Of a stretch of DNA of 64,000 nucleotides, positions 22,920-31,638 are shown in pieces. The stretch comes from Mycobacterium bourgelatii (GTDB lineage Bacteria; Actinomycetota; Actinomycetes; Mycobacteriales; Mycobacteriaceae), in assembly GCF_010723575.1 (NCBI RefSeq), contig NZ_BLKZ01000001.1, positions 1,054,001 through 1,118,000 on the forward strand, read 5' to 3'. The first letter of the stretch is position 1, and each line of letters opens with the position of its first letter. The translations under genes and the position numbers were made by a program. Under the pieces are notes generated by a model. That model did no database searches. It was not told where the DNA came from and saw only the letters and a list, made by a program, of their open reading frames with translations.

Positions 22920-23563
22920 CCGCCATGTTGTTGTCTCGGCTGCACCATCCGGTGCGCAACCTGGGGTTCGGTGTGCGCGCGGGCATCTGGTTCCAGGGCT
23001 GCACCCTGTACTGCCGGGGTTGCGTCTCACGTGACACGTGGGCGTTCGACGAGTCCCGGTGCTGTGACGTCGAGGCCGTCCTTGCTTGGCTGGACGGGCT
23101 GGGCGCGCTGGACGGGATCACCATCTCCGGTGGGGAACCCACCGACCAACCCACAGCGTTGCGAACCCTGTTGGAAGCCTTGAAGGGTCGCGATATCGAC
23201 ACCGATGTGCTGATGTACTCCGGGCGTACGTATGAGCGCCTGCGGGTTGACTTTCCGTGGTTGTGGGACGGTCTGGTCGACGTCCTCATCAGCGATCCGT
23301 TCGAGCAGGATCAGGCGGGCGACGTCGCGCTGCGGGGCTCGGCCAACCAGCGGGTCCACCGCCTGACCGACCTGGCGCTGCGGCGTTACCCCGAGGAGGA
23401 TTTCGAGCAGAGGTATTCACTTCAGCGACAACAGATCTCGATCAACGTCGATGACCACGCGGTGTGGATGGTGGGAATTCCCAAGCCGGGGGATCTGGCC
23501 CGGCTTCGCGATTCGCTCGAGGCACGCGGGGTGGGCGTGGGGAGAACGTCGTGGCTGAGTTGA
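22916..23563 (+). CDS. Radical-SAM / 4Fe-4S protein of NrdG-activase type
   Basis: A 215-residue protein with the cluster motif GCTLYCRGCVS, giving Cys29-x3-Cys33-x2-Cys36, and the SAM-binding ISGGEPTDQPTAL. Length and pattern match the anaerobic ribonucleotide reductase activase (NrdG) or pyruvate-formate-lyase activase class. However, no glycyl-radical enzyme is encoded nearby, so it must act on something else, perhaps a modification within this operon's products. GTG start overlaps the ATPase stop; its 3' end overlaps the FHA gene by 13 bases. Confidence 0.88.
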
Positions 23564-24048
23564 CCGACCCCGTCACCTGCAAGTGCGGCAGCGACTGGGA
23601 CCGTGCGCTGTATTCGCAATGTGCCCATTGCACAAGGAATCTGTGGGACGACGCCAACCTCATCGGTCCGCAGTCGGACCGCCCGAATCCGCCGGTTCCC
23701 GCGCGCGCGGCCGCCCCGGGCACCGTGCTGGACGTTCCACCCCATCCGGGCATAGGTCTGCTGGTCTGCGGTCGGCGGCTCACCGTCGAGCCAGGCCGCA
23801 CACTGCAATTGGGCCGCGACGACGACCTCGAAACCGAGAGCGTGTTCCGGACGGCCATGAACGTGTCACGTCATCATGCTCTGCTGCGGTATGAAGGCGG
23901 CCGGCTGTACATCACCGATACCAATTCCAGCAACGGCACTTTCGTCAACGATCACAGGTTGCCCGCTGACACCGAGTACGAACTGCGGCCAGGGCAGACG
24001 TTGCGGCTGGGGTCCAACGTCCACGTCGAGATCAGGTGGCCATCGTGA
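23551..24048 (+). CDS. Zinc-ribbon plus FHA domain protein
   Basis: A 165-residue protein with an N-terminal Cys cluster (CKCGSDWD...CAHC, a likely zinc ribbon), a Pro/Ala linker, and an FHA phosphothreonine-binding domain (residues ~80-165) with LGRDDD, VSRHHALL and DTNSSNGTFVND. FHA domains read Thr phosphorylation by kinases such as the one encoded next. The sequence ETESVFR lies inside the domain and resembles the phosphorylated loop of GarA, although here it is part of the fold. GTG 23551 is chosen because GGGGAGA precedes it. Confidence 0.88.
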   Translation: MAELTDPVTCKCGSDWDRALYSQCAHCTRNLWDDANLIGPQSDRPNPPVPARAAAPGTVLDVPPHPGIGLLVCGRRLTVEPGRTLQLGRDDDLETESVFRTAMNVSRHHALLRYEGGRLYITDTNSSNGTFVNDHRLPADTEYELRPGQTLRLGSNVHVEIRWPS

Positions 24049-24125
24049 CACGGGTGCGGATCACCGTCGGCTTCGGCGATCGCGCATTGGCTGGTGGCAA
24101 CCGGGACAGCGGATCGGTGGTCTAG
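24045..24125 (+). pseudogene. 26-codon relic resembling the start of a PP2C phosphatase
   Basis: A GTG overlapping the FHA stop (GTGA at 24045-24048) opens a 26-codon frame ending in TAG at 24123-24125. Its sequence includes VGFGDRALAGGNRDSGSVV, which resembles the opening of bacterial PP2C phosphatases (S-D-R-G-L-V-R-x-x-N-E-D-S), including the metal-site Asp region. The rest of such a protein is absent. PP2C, FHA and kinase genes are often neighbours, so an internal deletion of a phosphatase gene is a reasonable reading. It is short, and the resemblance may be chance. Confidence 0.35.
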
Positions 24126-24150
24126 GTGAGCGCGATCAGGGACCAGACCG

Positions 24151-26689
24151 GTGGCTGACGAGACGTTCATCGAGGGTGGCAGCGCGCAGCGCGCCCCGGC
24201 GACTCACATCGAGGGTGACCAGGCCGGGCTGGCAGAGTACCAACCACTGCCACCCTCATTGGCCGCCCAGGGCTACCGCGCGATACGTGAACTCGGTGTC
24301 GGTGCGGAAGCGCGAGTTTGGTTGTGCACCAACAGCGACGGCGTCCAGGTGGCCGTCAAGGTGTACTTCCGGGCGCCGGACTACAAGTTCGAATTGAACT
24401 CGAGTAAGTATCGACAACATTTCTCCCGGGAGTGGACCGTCGAGGTGTTGCAACGCGGCAGCGACCGAGTGGCCGGTACCGAGATGCATTACGAGGTCAT
24501 GGAGTACTGCGCGGACGGAACCCTCGAGGAGTTCGTCGCTGCCCAAGGCCACTCCGACCAGATCGCGACTCAAGATACTGGCCCGTTTGGCCTACTGCCT
24601 CAAGGGCTTACAGGGGCCCGATGCGCAGGTGGTGCACGGCGACCTCAAACCCCGCAATGTTCTCGTTCGTAACGTAGCCGACGTTGACCTCGTGCTCAGC
24701 GATTTCGGGTTGACCTTCGACCTCGACCAGCGCTCCCATCTGAGCAACTTCGGGCATGGCACCACCGCCTACAACGCCCCGGAGGTCATGCGGGTCAAAG
24801 GTGCTCCCGCTGACTGGTGGAGCCTGGGCATGGTGATGTACACGGTCCTGGTCGGGCGCGGGTACTACCAGGCCGACGACAGGCGTTGGCTCAATCAGCG
24901 GGCGATCGAAACTGACTTGCTCGCGCGTGATGTCTCCCTGACTGCGATCGATGAATTGGCGATGCCGGCCGAGCGTCGGTGGCGCTGGAAGCTGTTGCTG
25001 GCCGGCCTGCTGACGCGGGACTTCGACCTGCGCTGGGGGGCCGCGCAGGTTGAAGCCTGGCTCGCGGGGCAGAGTCCCGCAGTGCATCGTCCGCTGGACG
25101 GGCAGGGCGGGCCCATGCCCGAGTCCGGCCATTCGCGGCCCGTGAAGCCATTCCCGTTCGCGAACGTGGGAGAGTTCACCTCACCGGCGGCGCTGGGGGC
25201 GGCGATGGCGGAACGGCCCGACGAGGCCGCCCGGATGCTCAGCGGCAAGGGCATCAACCGGCTGCTTACCTGGCTCACCAAAGAGGTGTGCACCGGCGAC
25301 GACTATTCCGAACTGGCCCAACACAACTGGGGCCCAGACGCGAAGGTCGCCTACCTCGTCGCGCGCCTGGCTCCGACGGCGCCGCTGACCTTTCGGGGCT
25401 ACGCGGTGACGGCCCCCAGCGACCTGGTGCGGTTGGCGCAAAGCGCCGACACCGAGGTCGTCGGCGCGCTGTTCGACGCCCGGTTGCTGGGTGGCATCGC
25501 CGACGATGCGGCCCGCTCCGGTTACCGGATGATCGACGTGAACTGGCACGACGTAGTCGCGAGGTCGCGCGACGCCGCATCCCGGCGAGGAGTCCCGTTC
25601 ACCCGGCAGGTGCGTCGACAGGTCCGCCAAGTCGCGCTGTCGATCACCGCAATGGCCGACTCCGCAAGCGTGCAACGCTATGCCGCCGACGTCATGGCGC
25701 GAGTCAGCGCAGCGGAGTTCGCTGCGGCCCGAGAGGTGGACTGGTTCGTCCGGTTGTGCTCCGATGCCGCTGGCGTGGCAGGCCCGTCCAACGACGCGCT
25801 GGCATTGGCCCTGTTGATCGACGCGACTGCGGACATCGCACGTGAGCAGGGGCAACGCGACCGCGACGACCACGCCGAAGAGGCACGTGGTGAGACGTTG
25901 ACCGCCGCCGCCTCACGGCGCGGCTGGAACGACATCAAAGCGACGATCGCGGCGGTGGTTCTGGCCGCGACGGTTCGGGTGCCCCTCCTGATCGGGCAAT
26001 TCGTCATGACCAAGACGTTCGTCCTGAAGCCGGATTCCAACGTCTACGAGGCGTCCGCCCGCGGCGTCCGCGATCACCATCTCGCGTTCTACCTCGCCGG
26101 CCTGATCCCGATCGCGCTGTTGTTGGGGATCTTCTTGGTCGCCCGTCGGCCCTGGGCTGGTCGGCGTGTGGCGGTCGCCGGCGGAATCGTCTTATTGATC
26201 GGGACCCCGGTGGTTCTGCTGCCCACAGCGGTGTCCAAATGGCATGAGGCCGAGGGCAAGACGATCGCCAAGCTGCGTGAGACGCCGTTTCCCTTCGAGC
26301 AAGAGCACTACAGCTGCGCGAGTTGGACGTTCGACGCCGAGACCGGCGCACACGACCCCGAACTGTGGCAGGTGTACCTGGGGCAGTCCTTAGACACCCC
26401 TGGTCAGGGGTGCGATCGCGCAGACGTCTACCGCGGTCGGCAGTTCGTCGGCGCCTACAACCTGCCCGACGGCGACAGCTTCACCGGGGAAATCGTCGTC
26501 GACACCCCCGGCTGGACTGAGCCCGAGCGTGCGACCTCGTCGACGAGGTTCGCGCCGCACGACAACACGACCGGCCGTCGAGCCCGGATGGATCCCACCA
26601 ACACGAACGTCAAGCTGCCGACGACGAACGGCCGTGTGCTCGATTTCACTCTCGATGGTGCCGGACAGAACGGATTCGAGTTGCGCTAG
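24151..26689 (+). pseudogene. Transmembrane Ser/Thr protein kinase, split by a one-base frameshift
   Basis: The N-lobe is read from GTG 24151: glycine loop LGVGAEARV, VAIK-type Lys70 in VAVKVYF, and hinge VMEYCADG. Between about 24555 and 24587 the frame moves by +1; the second frame carries VVHGDLKPRNVLV, SDFGLTF, NAPEV and DWWSLGMVMY, then a helical region, three transmembrane segments (about 25945-26240) and an extracytoplasmic domain with Cys pairs. Skipping one base near 24568 gives an uninterrupted kinase of roughly 845 residues with every catalytic residue intact. It may be a recent mutation, a sequencing error, or a recoding site. The N-terminus has two T-x-I-E-G motifs that could be FHA ligands. 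Confidence 0.88.
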
Positions 26690-26739
26690 GTCTTACCCAG
26701 GTGGCCCACCCACGGGCCCCTCGGCCAGCACCACAGCCG

Positions 26740-27306
26740 TCAGCCAATGTGCAGGGCGACCATCAACCACCGTCCCGAGGCCGAGCCTGAACCCGAGCCC
26801 GTCGGAGCCACCCGTTCCACCCGGCAGGCGATCGCGTGGACCCGGTCGCCGCGGCTGTAAGTGCCGAAAACCTCGGCGGCGTTTTCCGGACCGTCCGGCC
26901 GGCCCCAACCATCACACGTCGCGGGTTGTAGCCGCATTCGGCGCAGCACCGCCGTACCCTCCTGGCCCGCCGTGGCACCGGGTACCACGCGGCTGAGCGA
27001 AAGCACCGAGTCGACCAGGCCGGACGTCAGCAACGGGCGCAACTGAGACACCGGACGGCGCCGGTCCAACACTTCCAGCACCCGGCGCAGGGCAGCGTCG
27101 GAGAAGGCCGCCGCCTGTCGCATCGCGGGCGACAGGGGCGCCGCCGCCGCAGGCGGCATAGGCGCTGCAAACGACGGCGGCCGGCTGCCCTGGACGCCGA
27201 CCGTTCGGTGAGTGATATGCGGAGTGGTCGGGCGCACCGACGCATGCGATGATTGCCCGCACCGTGGGACATCGCGCGTAGGGGGTTCGTAGTCGACAAC
27301 GGGCAT
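26740..27306 (-). CDS. Rv3235-like protein of unknown function
   Basis: A 188-residue Ala/Pro/Arg-rich protein. The first ~70 residues are low-complexity; the C-terminal half (AFSDAALRRVLEVLDRRRP and GTYSRGDRVHAIACRVER) is compact and resembles the Rv3235 family found near secA in actinobacteria. ATG 27306 is chosen because MPVVDYEPP is a plausible start and the frame upstream is not protein-like. It is divergent from tgs3, as in M. tuberculosis. The function is unknown. Confidence 0.75.
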   Translation of the reverse strand: MPVVDYEPPTRDVPRCGQSSHASVRPTTPHITHRTVGVQGSRPPSFAAPMPPAAAAPLSPAMRQAAAFSDAALRRVLEVLDRRRPVSQLRPLLTSGLVDSVLSLSRVVPGATAGQEGTAVLRRMRLQPATCDGWGRPDGPENAAEVFGTYSRGDRVHAIACRVERVAPTGSGSGSASGRWLMVALHIG

Positions 27307-27525
27307 GACCGCGAAGGCAGCACGACGGGGTGGGCCGGCAATAGGAATCAAACTCAATGGGCACTCTCCAACTGGGTCACACGAACGACGGAAGCCTGCT
27401 GGAGAGTGGGCAGACGACAAGCTGCCGGCCATCATCGCACAAACCAAGCTGGCGCGTACTCGCCCCGCTGTGCGATGGCACAGGGGACGTAGGGAGGGCG
27501 AATTGACAAGGAGGACAACGCCGTA

Positions 27526-28941
27526 ATGGTGACCCGGCTGTCCAACGCTGATGCGTCCTTCTACCGCCTGGAAAACAGCGCCACCCCGATGTACGTGGGA
27601 TCTCTGTCCATCCTGCGTCGACCGCGGTCCGGCCTGAGCTACGAGACGTTGCTGGCCACCATCGAGCAGCGGCTACCCCAGATTCCGCGGTACCGGCAGA
27701 AGGTGCGCGAGGTCTCTGGCTTCCCCATCCAACTCGCACGGCCGGTGTGGGTAGACGACCCGGAATTCGACATCACCTACCACGTCAGGCGGTCGGCGCT
27801 GCCGTCCCCGGGTAGCGACGAGCAATTGCACGAACTGATCGCCCGACTGGCCGCACGACCGTTGGACAAGTCGCGGCCGCTGTGGGAGATGTACCTCGTC
27901 GAGGGACTGGCAAAGAACCGCATCGCCCTCTACACAAAGTCGCATCAGGCGCTGATCAACGGCATGAGCGCGCTCGAGATCGGCCACGTCATCGCCGACC
28001 GGACCCGCAAGCCGCCACCGTTCCCCGAAGACATCTGGATACCGGAGCGCGACCCGGGCAACACCCGTCTGATCCTGGGTGCCATTGGCGACTGGATCGC
28101 CGGCCCGGGCGCCCAGGTGCAGTCCGTCGGGTCCGCGCTCGCCGGGCTGGCGACCAGCTACAGCGAACTCGTCGACGCCGGCCGCCGCGTCTTCGACGTG
28201 GTCCGCACGGTCGCGCGCGGCACCGCACCGAGCAGCCCGCTCAACGCCACCGTGTCGCGCAATCGGCGGTTCACCGTCGCGCGGGGAAAGCTCGACGACT
28301 ACCGAGCGGTGCGTGCCCGCTACGACTGCGACGTCAACGACGTGGTGTTGGCGGTGATCGCCGGCGCACTGAGCAACTGGCTGATGTCTCGCGGCGAGAC
28401 GGTGGCTCAGACCAGGACGGTGCGGGCAATGGCGCCGCTGTCGGTGTACGAAGACCCGCTCAACTCGACCGGCCCCGGCCAGCCGATCAGCCAGGTGACG
28501 CCGTTCTTGGTCGACCTTCCGGTGGGGGAGGGTAACGCGGTGGTGCGGCTTTCCCAGATCGCCCACGCCACCGAGTCGAATCCGACGGCGGCCAGCCTGG
28601 TCGACGCGAGAACCATCGTGACGCTGTCCGGCTTTGCGCCACCCACCTTGCACGCCATGGGAATTCGCGTTGCCACGACCTTTCCGGCGCGTCTGTTCAA
28701 CCTGCTGATCACCAATGCCCCCGGCGCGCAGTCGCAGATGTACATCGCCGGCACCAAGCTGCTGGAGACCTACTCCGTTCCACCCCTCCTGCACAACCAG
28801 GCGCTGGCCATCAGCGTGACGTCTTACAACGGCATGCTGTATTACGGCATCAACGCCGACCGCGATGCGATGAGCGACGTCGACATGTTGCCCGACCTGT
28901 TGAACCAGGCGTTGGAAGAGCTTTTGGAAGCTTCTCGGTAA
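27526..28941 (+). CDS. tgs3: Wax ester synthase/diacylglycerol acyltransferase family protein (Tgs3-like)
   Basis: A 471-residue WS/DGAT protein starting RLSNADASFYRLE, with SPLNATVSRNRRF and DPLN motifs of the family. The catalytic HHxxxDG motif is replaced by SHQALING (residues ~146-153), so the first His and the Asp are missing, and activity may be altered. Usual products are triacylglycerols or wax esters from acyl-CoA. GGAGG precedes the ATG. In M. tuberculosis I recall this locus being split into Rv3234c and Rv3233c; here it is one intact frame. ppk2 follows five bases downstream. Confidence 0.9.
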   Translation: MVTRLSNADASFYRLENSATPMYVGSLSILRRPRSGLSYETLLATIEQRLPQIPRYRQKVREVSGFPIQLARPVWVDDPEFDITYHVRRSALPSPGSDEQLHELIARLAARPLDKSRPLWEMYLVEGLAKNRIALYTKSHQALINGMSALEIGHVIADRTRKPPPFPEDIWIPERDPGNTRLILGAIGDWIAGPGAQVQSVGSALAGLATSYSELVDAGRRVFDVVRTVARGTAPSSPLNATVSRNRRFTVARGKLDDYRAVRARYDCDVNDVVLAVIAGALSNWLMSRGETVAQTRTVRAMAPLSVYEDPLNSTGPGQPISQVTPFLVDLPVGEGNAVVRLSQIAHATESNPTAASLVDARTIVTLSGFAPPTLHAMGIRVATTFPARLFNLLITNAPGAQSQMYIAGTKLLETYSVPPLLHNQALAISVTSYNGMLYYGINADRDAMSDVDMLPDLLNQALEELLEASR

Positions 28942-28946
28942 CATCC

Positions 28947-29801
28947 GTGAGTGTGAGCACCGCGGGCAACGGCGCATCGGCGAAGTCGAACAAGAAGAAG
29001 AAGATTGCCGCCGATGTCTACGAAGCCGAATTGTTCCGGTTACAAACGGAATTCGTGAAGCTGCAGGAGTGGGTGCGGCACACCGGCGCCCGTCTGGTCG
29101 TCCTGTTCGAAGGACGCGACGCGGCGGGCAAGGGCGGAGCAATCAAACGAATCACCGAATACCTCAGCCCGCGGGTCGCTCACATCGCCGCATTGCCGGT
29201 GCCGACGGATCGGGAGCGGGGCCAGTGGTATTACCAGCGCTACATCGCACACCTGCCGGCCAGGGGCGAAATCGTGCTGTTCGACCGGTCTTGGTACAAC
29301 CGGGCCGGCATCGAAAAGGTGATGGGGTTCTGCACCCCGCAGGAGTACGTGTTGTTCCTGCGGCAGACGCCGATTTTCGAGCAGATGCTGATCGATGACG
29401 GAATCCTGTTGCGCAAGTATTGGTTTTCGGTCTCCGAGGCCGAGCAGCTGCGTAGGTTCAAAGCCCGGCAAAACGACCCCGTCCGGCAATGGAAGCTCAG
29501 CCCGATGGACCTCGAGTCGGTGTACCGGTGGGACGAATATTCACGTGCGAAGGACGAAATGATGGTGCACACCGACACGCCCAACAGCCCTTGGTACATC
29601 GTGGAATCCGATATCAAGAAACACGCGCGGCTGAACATGATGGCCCATCTGCTTTCCACCATCGACTATCACGAGGTGGAAAAGCCGAAAGTCCACTTGC
29701 CCGATCGGCCCGTCGGAAGCACCGAGTACCGGCGACCACCCCGCGAGTTGGCGACCTATGTCGACGACTACGCGGCGACGTTGATTGAGCGGAAGGCATG
29801 A
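28947..29801 (+). CDS. ppk2: Polyphosphate kinase 2 (PPK2)
   Basis: A 284-residue PPK2 class I enzyme that transfers phosphate between polyphosphate and nucleoside diphosphates; the M. tuberculosis ortholog Rv3232c makes GTP from GDP. Walker A GRDAAGKGGAIKR, Walker B VLFDRSWYNRAG and the lid RRFKARQNDPVRQWKLSP are visible. The GTG start follows the tgs3 stop closely, and the 3' end overlaps the next gene by ATGA. Confidence 0.96.
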   Translation: MSVSTAGNGASAKSNKKKKIAADVYEAELFRLQTEFVKLQEWVRHTGARLVVLFEGRDAAGKGGAIKRITEYLSPRVAHIAALPVPTDRERGQWYYQRYIAHLPARGEIVLFDRSWYNRAGIEKVMGFCTPQEYVLFLRQTPIFEQMLIDDGILLRKYWFSVSEAEQLRRFKARQNDPVRQWKLSPMDLESVYRWDEYSRAKDEMMVHTDTPNSPWYIVESDIKKHARLNMMAHLLSTIDYHEVEKPKVHLPDRPVGSTEYRRPPRELATYVDDYAATLIERKA

Positions 29802-30298
29802 CGCAGGTCTACATCCCCGCCACGCTGGCCATGTTGCAACAGCTCGTCGCCGACGGTTCGTTGCGGCCGGTGAACGGCACCGCCTTCGCGGTGACACCGA
29901 CCCTGCGCGAGTCCTACGCCGAGGGCGACGACGACGAGCTCGCCGAGGTCGCGCTGCGCGAGGCGGCGCTGGCGTCCTTGCGCCTGCTTGCCGTCGAACC
30001 CGGCGACACGCTGCCCCCGCGGCGCGCCGTGCTCGCCGCGGAGGTCGACGAGGTCAAGCACCGGCCGGACCTGGACGACGCCGCCGTCCGGCTCGCCGGG
30101 CCGGTGTCTTTGGACCAGGTGGTCGCGGCGTACGTTGACAATGCCGCCGCCGAGCCGGCCGTCACCGCTGCCATAGAAGCGATCGATGACGCCGACCTTG
30201 GCGACGAGGACGCCGAGTTGATTGTCGGTGACGCCGAGGACCACGATTTGGCCTGGTACGCAACCCAGGAGTTGCCGTTTCTGCTTGATCTGCTCTGA
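29798..30298 (+). CDS. Conserved acidic protein, Rv3231c-like
   Basis: A 166-residue acidic cytoplasmic protein opening MTQVYIPATLAMLQQLVADG and rich in Ala/Asp/Glu. It has no motif that I can tie to an activity. The start overlaps the ppk2 stop, so it is made with PPK2, as in M. tuberculosis (Rv3232c-Rv3231c). Confidence 0.88.
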   Translation: MTQVYIPATLAMLQQLVADGSLRPVNGTAFAVTPTLRESYAEGDDDELAEVALREAALASLRLLAVEPGDTLPPRRAVLAAEVDEVKHRPDLDDAAVRLAGPVSLDQVVAAYVDNAAAEPAVTAAIEAIDDADLGDEDAELIVGDAEDHDLAWYATQELPFLLDLL

Positions 30299-30337
30299 AG
30301 CGGGTATGCCGAACTTGCCGGCCAGCCTAGCGATCTA

Positions 30338-30352
30338 ACCGTAACTTACGGT
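30338..30352. promoter_or_regulatory. Palindrome ACCGTAA-C-TTACGGT upstream of the reductase gene
   Basis: A perfect 15-bp palindrome 48 bases before the TTG start of the ferredoxin-reductase gene. It shares GTAACTTACG (30341-30350) with the palindromic region ahead of desA3, so the two genes probably answer to one repressor. Confidence 0.6.
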
Positions 30353-30399
30353 ACCGTAGCTTCGATTGGATCGGCTGCATCGGAGCAGGAGCTACCCCA

Positions 30400-31560
30400 T
30401 TGAGTAAGAAGTTTGCTTCGGTTACCGCCAACGTCGTCGAAACCAAGCGTCCGACCGTCGCCGGGGCCGACAAGCACCCCGGCTGGCACGCGCTGCGCAA
30501 AATTGCTGCGCGCATCACTACGCCACTGTTGCCCGACGACTATCTGCATCTGGCCAATCCGCTGTGGTCCGCGCGGGAATTGCGTGGCCGGGTCGTCGCG
30601 GTTCGTCGGGAAACAGAAGACTCCGCCACGCTGGTCATCAAACCCGGCTGGGGCTTCAGTTTCGACTACCAACCCGGGCAGTACATGGGCATCGGACTGC
30701 TGGTCGACGGGCGCTGGCGCTGGCGCTCGTATTCGCTGACCTCAAGTCCTGCGGAATCGCCGGGGTCGTCCCGGCGTGGTCGGCCGCGCACGGTGACCAT
30801 CACGGTGAAGGCCATGCCCGAGGGTTTCCTGTCCACGCACCTGGTGGCCGGGGTTGCGCCGGGCACCATCGTGCGATTGGCCGCGCCGCAGGGCAATTTC
30901 GTGTTGCCGGACCCGGCGCCGGATTCGATCCTGTTCCTGACCGCCGGTTCCGGGATCACCCCGGTGATGTCGATGCTGCGGACGTTGGTGCGCCGCAAGC
31001 AGATTACCGACATTGCGCATGTGCACTCGGCGCCGACCCAAGCCGACGTGATGTTCGGTGCCGAACTGGCCGAGCTGGCCGAGGAGCACCCCGGTTACCG
31101 CTTGACCGTGCGCCAGACGCGCACGATGGGCCGACTCGACCTGTCCCGCCTCGATGACGAGGTACCCGACTGGCGCGAACGTCAGACCTGGGCCTGCGGG
31201 CCCGAAGGCATGCTCAACCAGGCCGAAAAGCTTTGGAACGCGGCCGGAATCGGTGACCGGCTGCACCTGGAGCGGTTCGCGGTGGCCAAGGCCGCACCCG
31301 CAGGTGTGGGTGGGACGGTGACGTTCGCGCGTAGCGGCAAGGCGGTGACCGCCGACGCCGCGACGTCGGTGATGGACGCCGGTGAGTCCGCAGGTGTACA
31401 GATGCCCTTCGGTTGCCGGATGGGTATCTGTCAATCATGTGTCGTTGGTCTGGTCGAGGGTCACGTGCGTGACCTGCGGACGGGCATGGAACACGAACCA
31501 GGGACCCGAATTCAGACCTGCATTTCGGCCGCCTCCGGCGACTGCGTGGTGGACATCTAG
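30400..31560 (+). CDS. NAD(P)H oxidoreductase with plant-type [2Fe-2S] domain (DesA3 partner)
   Basis: A 386-residue reductase: FAD-binding domain (YQPGQYMGIGL, RSYSLTSSP), NAD(P)-binding domain (LTAGSGITPVMSML, TWACGPEGML) and a C-terminal [2Fe-2S] ferredoxin domain with CRMGICQSC and the last ligand in QTCIS. It corresponds to Rv3230c, which supplies electrons to DesA3. The TTG start is followed by SKKFASVTANV; the Shine-Dalgarno is the AGGAGC ten bases upstream. Confidence 0.95.
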   Translation: MSKKFASVTANVVETKRPTVAGADKHPGWHALRKIAARITTPLLPDDYLHLANPLWSARELRGRVVAVRRETEDSATLVIKPGWGFSFDYQPGQYMGIGLLVDGRWRWRSYSLTSSPAESPGSSRRGRPRTVTITVKAMPEGFLSTHLVAGVAPGTIVRLAAPQGNFVLPDPAPDSILFLTAGSGITPVMSMLRTLVRRKQITDIAHVHSAPTQADVMFGAELAELAEEHPGYRLTVRQTRTMGRLDLSRLDDEVPDWRERQTWACGPEGMLNQAEKLWNAAGIGDRLHLERFAVAKAAPAGVGGTVTFARSGKAVTADAATSVMDAGESAGVQMPFGCRMGICQSCVVGLVEGHVRDLRTGMEHEPGTRIQTCISAASGDCVVDI

Positions 31561-31561
31561 A

Positions 31562-31596
31562 GTTACCGATAGGTAACTTACGAAGACGTAGGTTAC
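31562..31596. promoter_or_regulatory. Overlapping palindromes upstream of desA3
   Basis: GTTACC-GATA-GGTAAC at 31562-31577 overlaps a 24-bp near-palindrome GTAACTTACG-AAGA-CGTAGGTTAC at 31573-31596. The left arm of the second is identical to part of the palindrome at 30338-30352. It lies 42-77 bases before the desA3 start, the usual zone for a TetR-type operator, and begins one base after the reductase stop codon. Confidence 0.65.
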
Positions 31597-31638
31597 GATG
31601 GCGTAGGTCGTCGTACGACAACCAGGGAGATGGACACG

